DNA of 64,000 nt from Bradyrhizobium ivorense (GTDB taxonomy: Bacteria; Pseudomonadota; Alphaproteobacteria; Rhizobiales; Xanthobacteraceae): NCBI RefSeq assembly GCF_900696085.1, contig NZ_CAADFC020000033.1, positions 496,001 to 560,000 on the forward strand, in the 5' to 3' direction. A program made the translations under genes and the position numbers. The stretch's first letter is position 1. Each line of letters begins with the position of its first letter. The notes beneath the pieces are model-generated. The model did not search any database. It was not told the DNA's origin and saw only the letters and a program-made list of their open reading frames with translations. Of the stretch, positions 17,303-26,848 are shown one piece after another.

Positions 17303-17899
17303 CTAATGTTCGTAATCCCACGGATGGAGGCTTCCGGCCGCACCCAGCACGATGAGCGGCGCATCTTCCTTGTATTCGGGCGCCGCGCTGACCTGCTGCT
17401 TGTTCAGGTCGAGCGAGATGCTGTCGCTCTTGCTGGAAACGCCGGCAAAGCGCAGCGCGTTCCAGTCGACGACGATCTTGCGGCTGCCGACGCCGAGGAA
17501 GCCGCCGAAATCGATCACCGCGGCGCGAACCTTGCCGTCGCGATCGACGATGACGTCGACGATGCGGCCCATGTCTTCATTGGCGGAGCTGCGCACGTCA
17601 CGTCCGAGAATGCCGTGGGCGTCGCGCGCGCCGATCACGGTAACCGACGCCGGCGGCGCCGGTTCCTTGGCTTGCTCCTTGGATGGCTCCTTGGCGCCCT
17701 CCTTGGCAGGTTCTTTGGCCGGTTCTTTGGCTTGCTCCTTCGCTTGCTCCTTGGCCGGCTCCTTCGGCGCGGCCTGAGCCGCGGCCGGCGGTGCCGATGA
17801 CGACGGTGACGGCGAAGGTGCCGCCTCGTCGGCGGCGCGGACACCGGCCGCAGTGACCAGCACCGCCGCGGCCAGCGTGACAATGATTCTCGGACGCAT
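17303..17899 (-). CDS. exported PRC-barrel domain protein with K-E-P/Q-A repeats
   Basis: A 198-residue protein starting at the ATG at 17899 behind GGGAGAG; the frame continues to 18199 without protein-like sequence. Signal peptide residues 1-22 end near VRAAD. A low-complexity region at about 45-85 consists of about ten KEPA/KEQA/KEGA units. A PRC-barrel domain follows (GRDVRSSANEDMGRIVDVIVDRDGKVRAAVIDFGGFLGVGSRKIVVDW). PRC-barrels are small beta domains often involved in RNA or protein binding; exported versions are common in rhizobia and of unknown role. It lies 54 bp downstream of the glucosidase stop, so the two could be co-transcribed. Confidence 0.88.
   Translation of the reverse strand: MRPRIIVTLAAAVLVTAAGVRAADEAAPSPSPSSSAPPAAAQAAPKEPAKEQAKEQAKEPAKEPAKEGAKEPSKEQAKEPAPPASVTVIGARDAHGILGRDVRSSANEDMGRIVDVIVDRDGKVRAAVIDFGGFLGVGSRKIVVDWNALRFAGVSSKSDSISLDLNKQQVSAAPEYKEDAPLIVLGAAGSLHPWDYEH
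17661..17768 (-). repeat. 12-bp tandem coding repeats
   Basis: About nine imperfect 12-nt units (TTGGCTTGCTCC-like on the plus strand) encode the K-E-x-A repeats of the PRC-barrel protein. Such arrays can change length by slippage in whole-codon steps. Confidence 0.7.
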
Positions 17900-17952
17900 G
17901 AAACTCTCCCACAATATTCCCAGCCTCACGCGGCGCTGCCGCATGAGCGCGC

Positions 17953-20154
17953 TCAATGCGTCAGCACGATCGACACCTGGATCTGCCCGCGCGTGCGCAA
18001 GACTTCGAGCGACACCTCGCCGTTGTGGCGGCGCAGCCGCAAATCGACGCTGGAGGCGCCGAGCCTGAGATCGCGCAACACCACCTCGTTGAGGAATTCC
18101 GGCAGGCGCGGGTCGCGCAGGCGGATCTCGCCGCGCCCTACATCGAATTCGAGCCCGAGCGCCGCCTCCAGCAAGGTGAACGGCGTCGCGCTGGCCCAAG
18201 CCTGCGGCGCGCAGGCCACCGGATAGAGCACGGGCCCGCGGCGGGGCTCGCGGCGGAAGCCGCAGAACAATTCCGGCAGCCGCCGCAGCTCCATGTAGCT
18301 CGCGGCGTCGAACAGCCCGTTGAACAGATGCGCCACCGAATGCTTCAGGCCGTAGCGCGCGAAGCCGAGCGCGATCAGCGCATTGTCATGCGGCCAGATC
18401 GAGCCGTCGTGATAGGACATCGGGTTGTAGCGGGCTTCGCCGACCGCGACGGTGCGAATGCCCCAGCCCGAGAAGAATTTCTGGCTCATCAGATCGGCCG
18501 CGACCAGCCGCGCGCGATCCTCGCCCACGATGCCGGTGAAGAGAAGCTGCCCGGCGTTGGAGGTGCGCACCTTGCACGGCTGCTTGGCGCCGTCGAGCGC
18601 GACCGCGTAGGTGCCGAGCTCCTCGCACCAGAATGCCTCCTCGAACTGCGCGCGCAGCCGCTCGGCCTCGGCCTCCAGCTTCACCGCCTTCTCGGGCATG
18701 CCGAGCCGCTGCGCCGCGCGCGCGGCGAGCCGCTTGCCGACGAACACATAGCCCTGCACTTCCGCCAGCGCGATATTGCCCTCGGCGAGCCGGCCATCGG
18801 CATGGAAGATGGCGTCGAACGAATCCTTCCAGCCCTGATTGCGCAGGCCCTCTTCGGTGGCGCGCTGGTATTCGAGAAAGCCGTCGCCGTCCGGATCGCC
18901 GGGACCGTCGATCCATTGCAGTCCGGCCTCGATTGCGGGCCACAATTCGCGCAGCGTCTCCTCGTCGCCGGTGCGCTCGAGATAGAGGCCGGCGAGCAGC
19001 ACGAACAGCGGCGTCGAATCGACGCTGCCGTAATATTGCGCGAACGGCACCTCGCGCAGCGCCGCCATCTCGCCGCCGCGCATCTCGTGCAGGATCTTGC
19101 CCGGCGCGGCATCCGCCAGCGGATCGACCGCCTTGGCCTGGAACACGGCGAGCCGCTTCAGCACGCCCTTGGCGATGCGCGGATCGACCCACAGCATCTG
19201 CAGCGCGGTGATCAGGCCGTCGCGGCCGAACGTCGTCGAATACCAGGGGATGCCGGCATAGGGATAGCGGCCCTGCGGCGTTTCGGTCATCAGCATGTTG
19301 AGGTCGGCCATCGCCTGGCACAGCACCTCGTTGAAGATGTTGTTCGAGGTCTCGATCGAGGCCGCGCCGGCCGACGAATTCCGCATCTCGCGGCGATGCG
19401 CCAACAGCCCGCGGAAGAACGGCACCGGCTTCTGCATGATCGGCTTGTTGCAGGACACCGCGACGAACAGCGAGGTGACCTGCGCCGGCGCGAGGTCGAA
19501 ATGGTAGGTCGCCGCGTTCACCGACAGCCGGGTCGGCCGCGGATCGAAATGCAGCGCCGTGATCCGCGCCAGCGCGTCGAGGCCGTGATATTCCAGCACG
19601 ACATCGGTCGGCCCCAGCAGCTTGCTTAGCCCGGTGCCGCGGTGCGGCCGGCGCTCGCCGCGCACCTCGAACAGGTCGGCGAAGTCGTTGTCGAACAGCA
19701 GCGTGAGGTCGAAGCTGGCCGGACGTTCGCCGTGGTTCTGCAAACCGATGCGCTGATACGCGGTGCCCCGCCACAGGAAGATCGAGCGCACGATGTGCAA
19801 CGTGTCCTTTGGCAAGGTCAGGCGATCGTCGCGGTAGACGTCGGAATTGGTGAGGTCGACGGTCAGCGACGAGTTGTCGTCGCGCAGGTTGGAGCCGAGC
19901 AGCAGCGGCTGGACATTTTCCAGCACCATCTCCAGCCGCGCCAGATAACGCGTGTCGGCATTGAACAGCCCGTCCGGCCCGCCGGCCGAGGCGCCGATGT
20001 CGCCATGGCTGTCGAGCACGATGAAGGTGTCGTCGTGCTTGAGCGAGCGCCGCGGCCGGGCCGCCGGCCCGGTCATCGGAATGTAGAACGGCGATTCCAC
20101 GACGCGTTCGGTGATGCGGGTGGTGATGATCTGCGTAACGACGTCGGCTGTCAT
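17953..20154 (-). CDS. amylo-alpha-1,6-glucosidase / glycogen-debranching-type enzyme
   Basis: A 733-residue protein from the ATG at 20154 (CGAGG six bases upstream); an alternative ATG at 20235 adds a repetitive 27-residue leader. The N-terminal half (about residues 25-270) is the beta-rich debranching-enzyme N-domain (LKHDDTFIVLDSHGDIG, GLFNADTRYLARLEM). The C-terminal half is an alpha/alpha barrel with GIPWYSTTFGRDGLITALQMLW and YHDGSIWPHDNALIALGFARYG, typical of amylo-alpha-1,6-glucosidases (GH133-like). It is predicted to hydrolyse alpha-1,6 branches or related oligosaccharides in the cytoplasm. It is 111 bp downstream of the ABC exporter gene on the same strand, in a region that also holds GT4 and GT5 enzymes. 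Confidence 0.88.
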   Translation of the reverse strand: MTADVVTQIITTRITERVVESPFYIPMTGPAARPRRSLKHDDTFIVLDSHGDIGASAGGPDGLFNADTRYLARLEMVLENVQPLLLGSNLRDDNSSLTVDLTNSDVYRDDRLTLPKDTLHIVRSIFLWRGTAYQRIGLQNHGERPASFDLTLLFDNDFADLFEVRGERRPHRGTGLSKLLGPTDVVLEYHGLDALARITALHFDPRPTRLSVNAATYHFDLAPAQVTSLFVAVSCNKPIMQKPVPFFRGLLAHRREMRNSSAGAASIETSNNIFNEVLCQAMADLNMLMTETPQGRYPYAGIPWYSTTFGRDGLITALQMLWVDPRIAKGVLKRLAVFQAKAVDPLADAAPGKILHEMRGGEMAALREVPFAQYYGSVDSTPLFVLLAGLYLERTGDEETLRELWPAIEAGLQWIDGPGDPDGDGFLEYQRATEEGLRNQGWKDSFDAIFHADGRLAEGNIALAEVQGYVFVGKRLAARAAQRLGMPEKAVKLEAEAERLRAQFEEAFWCEELGTYAVALDGAKQPCKVRTSNAGQLLFTGIVGEDRARLVAADLMSQKFFSGWGIRTVAVGEARYNPMSYHDGSIWPHDNALIALGFARYGLKHSVAHLFNGLFDAASYMELRRLPELFCGFRREPRRGPVLYPVACAPQAWASATPFTLLEAALGLEFDVGRGEIRLRDPRLPEFLNEVVLRDLRLGASSVDLRLRRHNGEVSLEVLRTRGQIQVSIVLTH

Positions 20155-20171
20155 CGGAACCTCGGGCGACT

Positions 20172-20229
20172 TCTTTTGCTCGAAGACTTTTGGCTCGAAG
20201 ATCTTGGGCTCGAATGTTGGTTCGAACCA
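20172..20229 (-). repeat. tandem 12-15-bp repeats in the debranching enzyme leader
   Basis: On the minus strand the leader contains four units beginning TTCGA(A/G)C, encoding FEPT, FEPKI, FEPKV and FEQKK if translated from 20235. They lie directly before the preferred start at 20154, so they are either an unusual N-terminal extension or an untranslated repeat. Confidence 0.55.
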
Positions 20230-20265
20230 ACGCACCGCAACGCAAGAACACGTGATGACGCGGGA

Positions 20266-22029
20266 TCAGGCCGCGCTGGTGGAGAGCCGGCCCATCTCGC
20301 GCGCGACCAGGTCGCGGTAGGGGCCCCTGCCCTTCACGAGGATATCGGGCGGGCCGTCCTCGACGATCCGGCCGCCCTGCAGCACGATCACGCGGTCGAA
20401 GCTGCGCAGCGTCGCCAGGCGATGCGCGATCGCCACCACGGTACGCCCGCGCATCAGCCGCGACAACGCTTCGCGGATCGCCTCCTCGGAGTCCGCGTCG
20501 AGCGCGGCGGTGGCCTCGTCGAGCAGCAGGATCGGCGCGTCCTTCAGGAAGGCGCGCGCGATCGCAATGCGCTGGCGCTGGCCGCCGGAGACCTTGACGC
20601 CGCGGTCGCCGACGATGGTGTTCATGCCTTCGGGCAGGGTTTCGATGAAGTCGCAGCGCGCCGCGATGGCCGCGCGCAGCACCTCGTCATCGGTCGCATC
20701 GGGTCGGCCGTAGCGGATGTTCTCCATGATCGAACGATGGAACAGCGAGATGTCCTGCGGAACCACCGAGATCGCCGCACGCAGGCTGTGCTGGATGACA
20801 CGGGAGATGTCCTGGCCATCGATGGTGATGTTGCCGTGCTCGACGTCGTAGAAGCGCTGCAGAAGCGTAAACAATGTTGACTTGCCGCCGCCGGACTGGC
20901 CGACCAGGCCGACCCGCTGGCCGGGCTGGATGCGCAGGCTGAAGCGCTCGAACACCTGCAAGCCGCCGGGATAGCGGAACGAGACATTGTTGAAGGCAAT
21001 CGCCGCGCCGCTCTTCACCAGCGGCTCGGCCTCCGGATGGTCCTTCAGCTCGTGCGGCTGCAGCAGCGTCGCCAGCGCCTCGGTCAGCCGGGCGACGTGC
21101 TGGGTGACGTCGACCAGGGCAACCGCGAGATCGCGGGTGGCGCTCAGGATCGAGATGCCGAGCGTGCAGACCAGCACGACGTCGCCGGTGGTGGCCGCGC
21201 CCTGCTGCCAGAGGCTGAGCGCCCAGGCCAGCATCGCGATGGTCAGAACCACGGTCACGCCGGCGTGAACGAGGCGCAGCTTCTCGAGATAGCGCAGGGA
21301 ACGGCCCCGCGCGATGAGTTCCCGGTTCACGGTCGAATCGAAGCGGTCGTGCTCGTAGCCGAGGCCGCAGAATGCGCGCACCAGCGGCAGGTTGTTGATC
21401 ACATCGACCATTTCGCCGTCGACCGACGCCGCCTTGCTGGCGAAATCGTCATGCAGCGGCCGGCCGGCGGCAGCCATGTGGAACATCGCCACCACCATGG
21501 TTCCCGCGATCAGGATCAGCACCGCCGACATCGTGACGCTGACGGTTCCAACCAGGGTGATCGCCGCGAATGTCGCAATGCAGGGCGGCAACACGTTCCA
21601 TACGAACATGTTCTCGACGGTGAACACCGCGTTCGAGGTCGCCGTGATCCGGCTGGTCAGCATCCCCGGCAGCCGGTCCGTGAAATAGCTCGGCGCATGG
21701 CCGGTGAGATGGCGGAACAGGTCGCGGCGAAGGTCGCCGGTGACGCTGACAAAGGTGTAGCTCGCCGTCCAACTGGCGATCCGCCACAGGAAGTTGTCGG
21801 CCGCGATTAGCGACATGAGCAAAGCGAATGCCAGCCATACGCCATTTGCGGACGAAGGTCCGGCCGACAGCGCGTCGACCAGGTTCTTCACGCCGTATTG
21901 CGTGCCTACGGAGCAGGCAACCGCGGCGACGACAGCCGACAAGATGACGACATGTGAAGGCAGGCGCCGGCGCAGATAGCGCAGCACGAACGGAAAGGGG
22001 CGGTGCGCATATCCTGACAGATGATCCAT
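20266..22029 (-). CDS. ABC transporter, fused permease/ATP-binding exporter
   Basis: A 587-residue half-transporter of the MsbA/lipid-exporter type. The start is the ATG at 22029 with AGGGA upstream; the frame to 22146 is extension. A six-segment membrane domain covers about residues 15-305. The nucleotide-binding domain has Walker A GQSGGGKST, signature VSGGQRQR and Walker B ILLLDEATAALD, then the H-loop AHRL. It works as a homodimer to export a lipid, glycan or drug. It is divergent from a GT4 glycosyltransferase and precedes the debranching enzyme, so export of a glycan-linked product is possible but unproven. Confidence 0.92.
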   Translation of the reverse strand: MDHLSGYAHRPFPFVLRYLRRRLPSHVVILSAVVAAVACSVGTQYGVKNLVDALSAGPSSANGVWLAFALLMSLIAADNFLWRIASWTASYTFVSVTGDLRRDLFRHLTGHAPSYFTDRLPGMLTSRITATSNAVFTVENMFVWNVLPPCIATFAAITLVGTVSVTMSAVLILIAGTMVVAMFHMAAAGRPLHDDFASKAASVDGEMVDVINNLPLVRAFCGLGYEHDRFDSTVNRELIARGRSLRYLEKLRLVHAGVTVVLTIAMLAWALSLWQQGAATTGDVVLVCTLGISILSATRDLAVALVDVTQHVARLTEALATLLQPHELKDHPEAEPLVKSGAAIAFNNVSFRYPGGLQVFERFSLRIQPGQRVGLVGQSGGGKSTLFTLLQRFYDVEHGNITIDGQDISRVIQHSLRAAISVVPQDISLFHRSIMENIRYGRPDATDDEVLRAAIAARCDFIETLPEGMNTIVGDRGVKVSGGQRQRIAIARAFLKDAPILLLDEATAALDADSEEAIREALSRLMRGRTVVAIAHRLATLRSFDRVIVLQGGRIVEDGPPDILVKGRGPYRDLVAREMGRLSTSAA

Positions 22030-22349
22030 GGCGTCCCTGCAAAAACCTGTTGGAAGTGAACGGGATTTCTTGAGTTCGGTTTCCCGTGCACGATGACGTG
22101 AAGAGCGGCGGTTCGTTTCCTTGGTGTGGCCACCAATGCGCGACATTTTCGCACCGCTCGCACCGGCAAAAACGTGTTGGAGCGTGATGGCATCACCAAG
22201 ACCACAGTGTGAAGGAAGAAAGAACCGTCGGAATTCACACGCTTAAGGAACCACGCACGTGCGAGAACGTTCCCGTCTTCGGCATGTCGGGTGCCATCAA
22301 CGGGCTGAGGGGTCTTGTTCATCCACAATGCACATACAGGAGACGGAGA

Positions 22350-23417
22350 ATGCGCATCGCGCAGGTTGCCCCGCTGACGGAGGCTGTTCCCCCCAAACTC
22401 TACGGTGGCACCGAACGGGTCGTGCACTGGCTCACCGAAGAACTTGTTACCCTCGGACATGACGTCACGCTGTTCGCCAGCGGCGATTCACAAACCTCCG
22501 CGAAGCTCGATGCGACCTGGCCCAAGGCACTGCGCCTCGATGGTTCGGTCCGCGACCCCAACGCGCTGCACATGGTGATGCTGGAGCGGGTCCGGCAGAA
22601 GGCCGATGACGACGAGTTCGATTTCCTGCACTTTCATCTCGACTATTATCCGTGGTCGGCGTTCTCCCGGCAGCCGACGCCGTACGTGACCACGCTGCAC
22701 GGCCGGCTCGATCTGCCGGAGCACCAGCCGGTGTTCAATACGTTCTCCAAGATTCCCGTGATCTCGATCTCGAACGCGCAGCGGCGGCCGGTGCCGCAGG
22801 CGCATTGGGTGCGCACCATCCATCACGGCCTGCCCGAGAACCTGCTGACGCCGCAGCCGGTCAAGCCGTCCTACCTTGCGGTGCTCGGCCGCATCGCGCC
22901 GGAAAAAGGCGTCGATCGCGCCATCAAGATCGCGACGCGCTGCGGCATTCCGCTGAAGATCGCCGCCAAGGTCGACCGCGCCGACCAGGAATATTATGAC
23001 GAGCTGATCAAGCCGCTGATATCAGGCAATCCGCTGGTCGAATTCATCGGTGAGATCACCGACCGCGAGAAGCCGGATTTCCTCAGCGGCGCGCTCGGCC
23101 TGCTGGTTCCGATCGATTGGCCGGAGCCGTTCGGTCTCGTGATGATCGAGGCGATGGCCTGCGGCACGCCCGTGATCGCCTACAACCGCGGCTCGGTGCC
23201 CGAGATCATCGAGGAGGGCCTGACCGGATTCATCGTCGAGGACGAGATCAGCGCGGTGTCGTCGGTCGGCCGGCTCGAGACGCTGAACCGCGGCGCGATC
23301 CGCAAGCAGTTCGAAACTCGCTTCACCGCGCGGCGGATGGCACTCGACTATCTCGCCGCCTATCGCAGCCTGATGGAATCCAAGCCGCGCTTCCAGCTGG
23401 TGGCCAGCGCCGAATAA
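22350..23417 (+). CDS. GT4-family glycosyltransferase
   Basis: A 355-residue glycosyltransferase from the ATG at 22350 behind CAGGAGACGGA; the frame opens at 22209 but the N-terminus MRIAQVAPLTEAVPPKLYGGTERVVHWL is canonical for GT4. The C-terminal Rossmann domain has EKGVDRAIKIA and the EX7E-type motif PEPFGLVMIEAMACGTPVIAYNRGSVPEII. It should transfer a sugar from a nucleotide donor with retention. There is no signal or membrane segment. It is divergent from the ABC exporter and followed by a long hairpin. Confidence 0.9.
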   Translation: MRIAQVAPLTEAVPPKLYGGTERVVHWLTEELVTLGHDVTLFASGDSQTSAKLDATWPKALRLDGSVRDPNALHMVMLERVRQKADDDEFDFLHFHLDYYPWSAFSRQPTPYVTTLHGRLDLPEHQPVFNTFSKIPVISISNAQRRPVPQAHWVRTIHHGLPENLLTPQPVKPSYLAVLGRIAPEKGVDRAIKIATRCGIPLKIAAKVDRADQEYYDELIKPLISGNPLVEFIGEITDREKPDFLSGALGLLVPIDWPEPFGLVMIEAMACGTPVIAYNRGSVPEIIEEGLTGFIVEDEISAVSSVGRLETLNRGAIRKQFETRFTARRMALDYLAAYRSLMESKPRFQLVASAE

Positions 23418-23432
23418 CAGTTGCAGCGGCCG

Positions 23433-23483
23433 ATCGGATGATCCGGCGGGCCGACATCATGTCGGTCCGTCGGGTCATCCGAT
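23433..23483 (+). terminator. very long, nearly perfect hairpin downstream of GT4 gene
   Basis: A 51-nt sequence folds into about 25 consecutive pairs (three G-T wobbles) around a one-base centre, with outer arms ATCGGATGA and TCATCCGAT. It starts 15 bp after the stop codon. There is no T-tract, so it may act as an RNA-stability element rather than an intrinsic terminator. The following 228 bp up to the next gene show no coding sequence. Confidence 0.55.
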
Positions 23484-23711
23484 TGTCAATAATAGCGGGC
23501 CCTTTGGACGGGAGCTCTTGCGCGGCCAACCTGTCGCTATTCGCGCAATAAGTGATTGCTGCGATGCACTTCCCGAATGGCCTTCTGCATAAGTTTGGCT
23601 GATATCGCCTTTGCGATTGCTGAATTACGTGCTCTTATGCTTCCCGCCTGATGAAAAATAAGAAGCGAGCGGACGGAGCAACCGTGCCGCGATCGCACAG
23701 GGGGGAATGCC

Positions 23712-24965
23712 ATGACTGGGGACCGCACGCCTGTCACCATTAATAATACCGCTCCGGCCGACGCCTCACGCAAAAAGCTGAACCGCCGCAAATTCCTCGC
23801 CAGGACCGGTGGCGTGCTGGCCGCAGGCGCCTTCGGCGCCGTGCCCTTACGCGGCTGGGCCGCCGATCCCATCAATATCGGCGCGCTCTATCCGACCACC
23901 GGCAGCATGGCCCAGATCGGCGTCGGCTGCGTCGCCGCCGCTAAGCTCGCGGTCGACATGGTCAACGAGGCCGGCGGCATCAAGTCGCTGGGCGGCGCCA
24001 AACTCAACCTGATCGTCTCCGACGTGCAGAGCGACACCACGGTGACGCGCACCGAGACCGATCGCCTGATATCAGGCAACAAGCTGTCGGCGATCCATGG
24101 CTGCTACGCCAGCGCGCTGACCCTGATCGCCAGCGAGGTCTGCGAGCGCGCAAAAGTCCCGATCATCACCGGATCGAGCTCGGACCAGCTCAACAAGGGA
24201 CGCAGCTACACATTCACGCCGTTTGCGCGGGCCTCGCAGTTCGCCAAGACTCAGCTGCAGATGGCCAAGCTCGTCAGCGAGCAGGCCAAGGTCGCCGTGA
24301 TCTTCGAGAATACGGCGTTCGGCACCTCGACCTCGAACGGGCTCAAGGAGCTGGCGCCGGGCGAAGGCGTCGAAATCGTGATGTTCGAGCCTTATTCGGC
24401 CGGCTTCACCGATGCCAGCCCGCTGATCAACAAGGTCAAGGCCTCCGGTGCCAACACCCTGTTCTCGATCTCCTATCTCAATGACCTCATCCTGATCGTG
24501 CGCACCGTCAAGCAGGTCGGGCTCAACATCGCCATCAATGGCGGCTCCGGCGGCTTCGTGATGCCGGACTTCTACAAGAATGTCGGCCAGCTGGCCGAGG
24601 GCCTGCAGGGCGTCGGGCACTGGAACCACGACGTCAGCGAGGAAGCCCAGAAGGTCAACCTCGAGTTCAAGAAGCGCACCGGCGAGTTCGCCTTCGAATA
24701 TGCCGGCGGCCTGGTGGCGCAGACCTTCATGCTGGCCGACGCGCTGGAGCGCGCTGCCTCGACCGATCCCAAGAAGGTGCGTGAAGCGCTCTCCACGCTC
24801 GACGTCTCCTCGGGCTATGCGGCGATGGCGCCCGGCGGCAAGGTGAAGTTCGGGCCGGACGGCAAGAACGTCCACGGCAAGCCGGTCGGCGTGCAGTGGC
24901 AGAATGCCGATCTGGTCAGCGTCTTCCCGAAGGAAGACGCCCGCGCGCCGCTGATGAAGACTTAG
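23712..24965 (+). CDS. ABC importer substrate-binding protein (branched-chain amino acid/urea type)
   Basis: A 417-residue periplasmic binding protein of the Leu/Ile/Val type (peripla_BP_6). The N-terminus carries a twin-arginine signal (NRRKFLARTGGVLAAGAFGAV, about residues 24-48), which is unusual for many solute-binding proteins but common in this family. The mature domain begins DPINIGALYPTTGSMAQIG. It is first of five genes encoding a complete Liv-type importer. Gene names of this family do not define the ligand; aromatic acids, amides and amino acids are all possible. Confidence 0.93.
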   Translation: MTGDRTPVTINNTAPADASRKKLNRRKFLARTGGVLAAGAFGAVPLRGWAADPINIGALYPTTGSMAQIGVGCVAAAKLAVDMVNEAGGIKSLGGAKLNLIVSDVQSDTTVTRTETDRLISGNKLSAIHGCYASALTLIASEVCERAKVPIITGSSSDQLNKGRSYTFTPFARASQFAKTQLQMAKLVSEQAKVAVIFENTAFGTSTSNGLKELAPGEGVEIVMFEPYSAGFTDASPLINKVKASGANTLFSISYLNDLILIVRTVKQVGLNIAINGGSGGFVMPDFYKNVGQLAEGLQGVGHWNHDVSEEAQKVNLEFKKRTGEFAFEYAGGLVAQTFMLADALERAASTDPKKVREALSTLDVSSGYAAMAPGGKVKFGPDGKNVHGKPVGVQWQNADLVSVFPKEDARAPLMKT

Positions 24966-24982
24966 AACACCGGTCGCCTCGC

Positions 24983-25852
24983 ATGTGGGAGACACTGGCC
25001 CAGGCCGTGATCAACGGCCTGCTCATCGGCGGCATCTACGCGCTTGTCAGCATCGGCGTCACGCTGATCTTCGGCGTGGTCAAGATCGTCAACTTCGCCC
25101 AGGGCGAATTCGTGATGATCGGGATGTACATCTCGTTCTTTCTCGCTACCCAGTTCGGCATCGATCCCTTGGTGTCGCTGGTGGTCTCGATGCCGGTGCT
25201 GTTCGTCGCCGGCATGCTGATCCAGCACTTTTTGATCCGCCGGGTGCTCGGGCCGAACGACATGCCGCAGATATTCCTGACCTTTGCGCTGTCGCTGCTG
25301 CTGCTCAACCTTTCGCTGATGCTCTTCACCGCGAATTACCGCACCGTCCACACCTCCTATTCGGACGCGGCGCTGCACATCGGCGGGCTCTACATTCCCG
25401 TCGCAAAGCTGATCGCGTTTGCGGTGGCGATGGCGCTGAGCGGCCTGCTCTGGGTGTTCCTGCACACCACCGATCTCGGCAAGGCGATGCGCGCCGCCTC
25501 GCAGAACCGCGACGTTGCCATGCTGATGGGCATCAACCCGAACCGGGTGTTCGCCGTGGCGTTCGGCACCGCGCTGGCGCTGGCCGGCGCCGCCGGCTCG
25601 CTGCTGATGCCGTTCTACTCGGCCTATCCGTTCGTCGGCCAGGTGTTCGTGCTGATGGCGTTCGTCGCCGTCGTGATGGGCACGCTCGGCAATGTCGTCG
25701 GCGCGCTGATCGCGAGCCTGATGATGGGGGTCGCGGAATCGCTCGGCATCCAGTTCGTCGGCGCCGATTCCGGCCTGATCGTGGTGTTCGCGATGCTGCT
25801 GCTGACGCTCGCCTTCAGGCCGAGCGGGCTCGGCGCCAGGAGGGGCCGCTGA
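24983..25852 (+). CDS. Liv-type ABC importer permease (LivH)
   Basis: A 289-residue permease starting at the ATG at 24983, 17 bp after the binding-protein gene. MWETLAQAVINGLLIGGIYALVSIGVTLIFGVVKIVNFAQGEFVMIG is the standard LivH N-terminus with the first two membrane spans and the NFAQGE signature. About eight membrane segments are expected. The stop overlaps the next start (TGATG). Confidence 0.94.
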   Translation: MWETLAQAVINGLLIGGIYALVSIGVTLIFGVVKIVNFAQGEFVMIGMYISFFLATQFGIDPLVSLVVSMPVLFVAGMLIQHFLIRRVLGPNDMPQIFLTFALSLLLLNLSLMLFTANYRTVHTSYSDAALHIGGLYIPVAKLIAFAVAMALSGLLWVFLHTTDLGKAMRAASQNRDVAMLMGINPNRVFAVAFGTALALAGAAGSLLMPFYSAYPFVGQVFVLMAFVAVVMGTLGNVVGALIASLMMGVAESLGIQFVGADSGLIVVFAMLLLTLAFRPSGLGARRGR

Positions 25853-26838
25853 TGCAGGCGCTCATCAAGCTGAAATGGCTCTGGTTGGCGATCGCGGCCG
25901 CGATCATGCTGGCTTTGCCCCAGATCGTCACCTCGTCGTTTGCGATCGACATCCTCATCCGCATCCTGCTGTTCTCCTTCATCGGCGTCGCCTGGAACCT
26001 GATGGGCGGCTACGCCAAGCAGCTCTCGCTCGGGCACGCCGCCTATTTCGGGCTCGGCGCCTACACCTCGACGATCATGCAGGTGAACTACGGCATCTCG
26101 CCCTGGATCGGGATGATCGCCGGCGGTGTGGTCGCGATGCTGGCGAGCCTGCCGATCGGTTGGCTCTGCTTCCGCCTGCGCGGCCCCTATTTCACCATCG
26201 CCACCATCGCGACCGCGCAGGTCTTGATGCTGATCTTCCTGAAATTCCGCGATTTCGCCTGGGGCGCCGAAGGCACCACGATCCCGAACCTCGGCAGCGC
26301 GCCCTTGATGATGCAGTTCGAGGAGAAGTCGTCGTACTACTACGTCGTGCTCGGACTACTGGTGATCGGGCTATGGATCACCCACAGAATCGAAAAATCC
26401 TGGATGGGCTACTATCTCGTCGCGATCGGCGAGGACGAGGATGCGGCGGAGGCGATCGGCGTCAACGCGCCGAAGATCAAGCGCGACATCTATATGATCA
26501 GCGCGTTCCTGACCGCGCTCGCCGGCACCTTCTACACCCAGTACATCTACTTCATCGATCCCGCGACCGCGTTCAGCTTCAACGTCTCGATCGAGGCGGC
26601 GCTGGTCTCGATCGTCGGCGGCATCGGCACGCTGTGGGGTCCCGTCATCGGCACCGTGCTCTTGGAGACCACCTCGGCGTTGCTGCAGAGCTGGCTCGGC
26701 AGCTCGGTCGGCGGCATCCAGCTCACGGTCTACAGCCTGATCCTGATGGCCGTGATCCTGTGGCGGCCGACCGGGCTGATCGGCTTTGCGACCGACGCCT
26801 ACCACCGCACCACCCGGCGCAAGCCGGCGCATGCCTGA
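25852..26838 (+). CDS. Liv-type ABC importer permease (LivM)
   Basis: A 328-residue permease. Its ATG at 25852 overlaps the LivH-type stop by one base, indicating coupled translation. The region LMGGYAKQLSLGHAAYFGLGAYTS and the EAA-like GVNAPKIKRDIYMISAFLTALAGTFY are LivM hallmarks. It forms the pore with the LivH-type protein. Confidence 0.94.
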   Translation: MQALIKLKWLWLAIAAAIMLALPQIVTSSFAIDILIRILLFSFIGVAWNLMGGYAKQLSLGHAAYFGLGAYTSTIMQVNYGISPWIGMIAGGVVAMLASLPIGWLCFRLRGPYFTIATIATAQVLMLIFLKFRDFAWGAEGTTIPNLGSAPLMMQFEEKSSYYYVVLGLLVIGLWITHRIEKSWMGYYLVAIGEDEDAAEAIGVNAPKIKRDIYMISAFLTALAGTFYTQYIYFIDPATAFSFNVSIEAALVSIVGGIGTLWGPVIGTVLLETTSALLQSWLGSSVGGIQLTVYSLILMAVILWRPTGLIGFATDAYHRTTRRKPAHA

Positions 26839-26848
26839 GGGTCTCGCG

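Noticed and set aside
18386..20251. 621-codon minus-strand frame within the debranching enzyme
   Set aside because: Same-strand alternative frame giving an arginine/alanine-rich product, while the overlapping frame encodes the recognised glucosidase.
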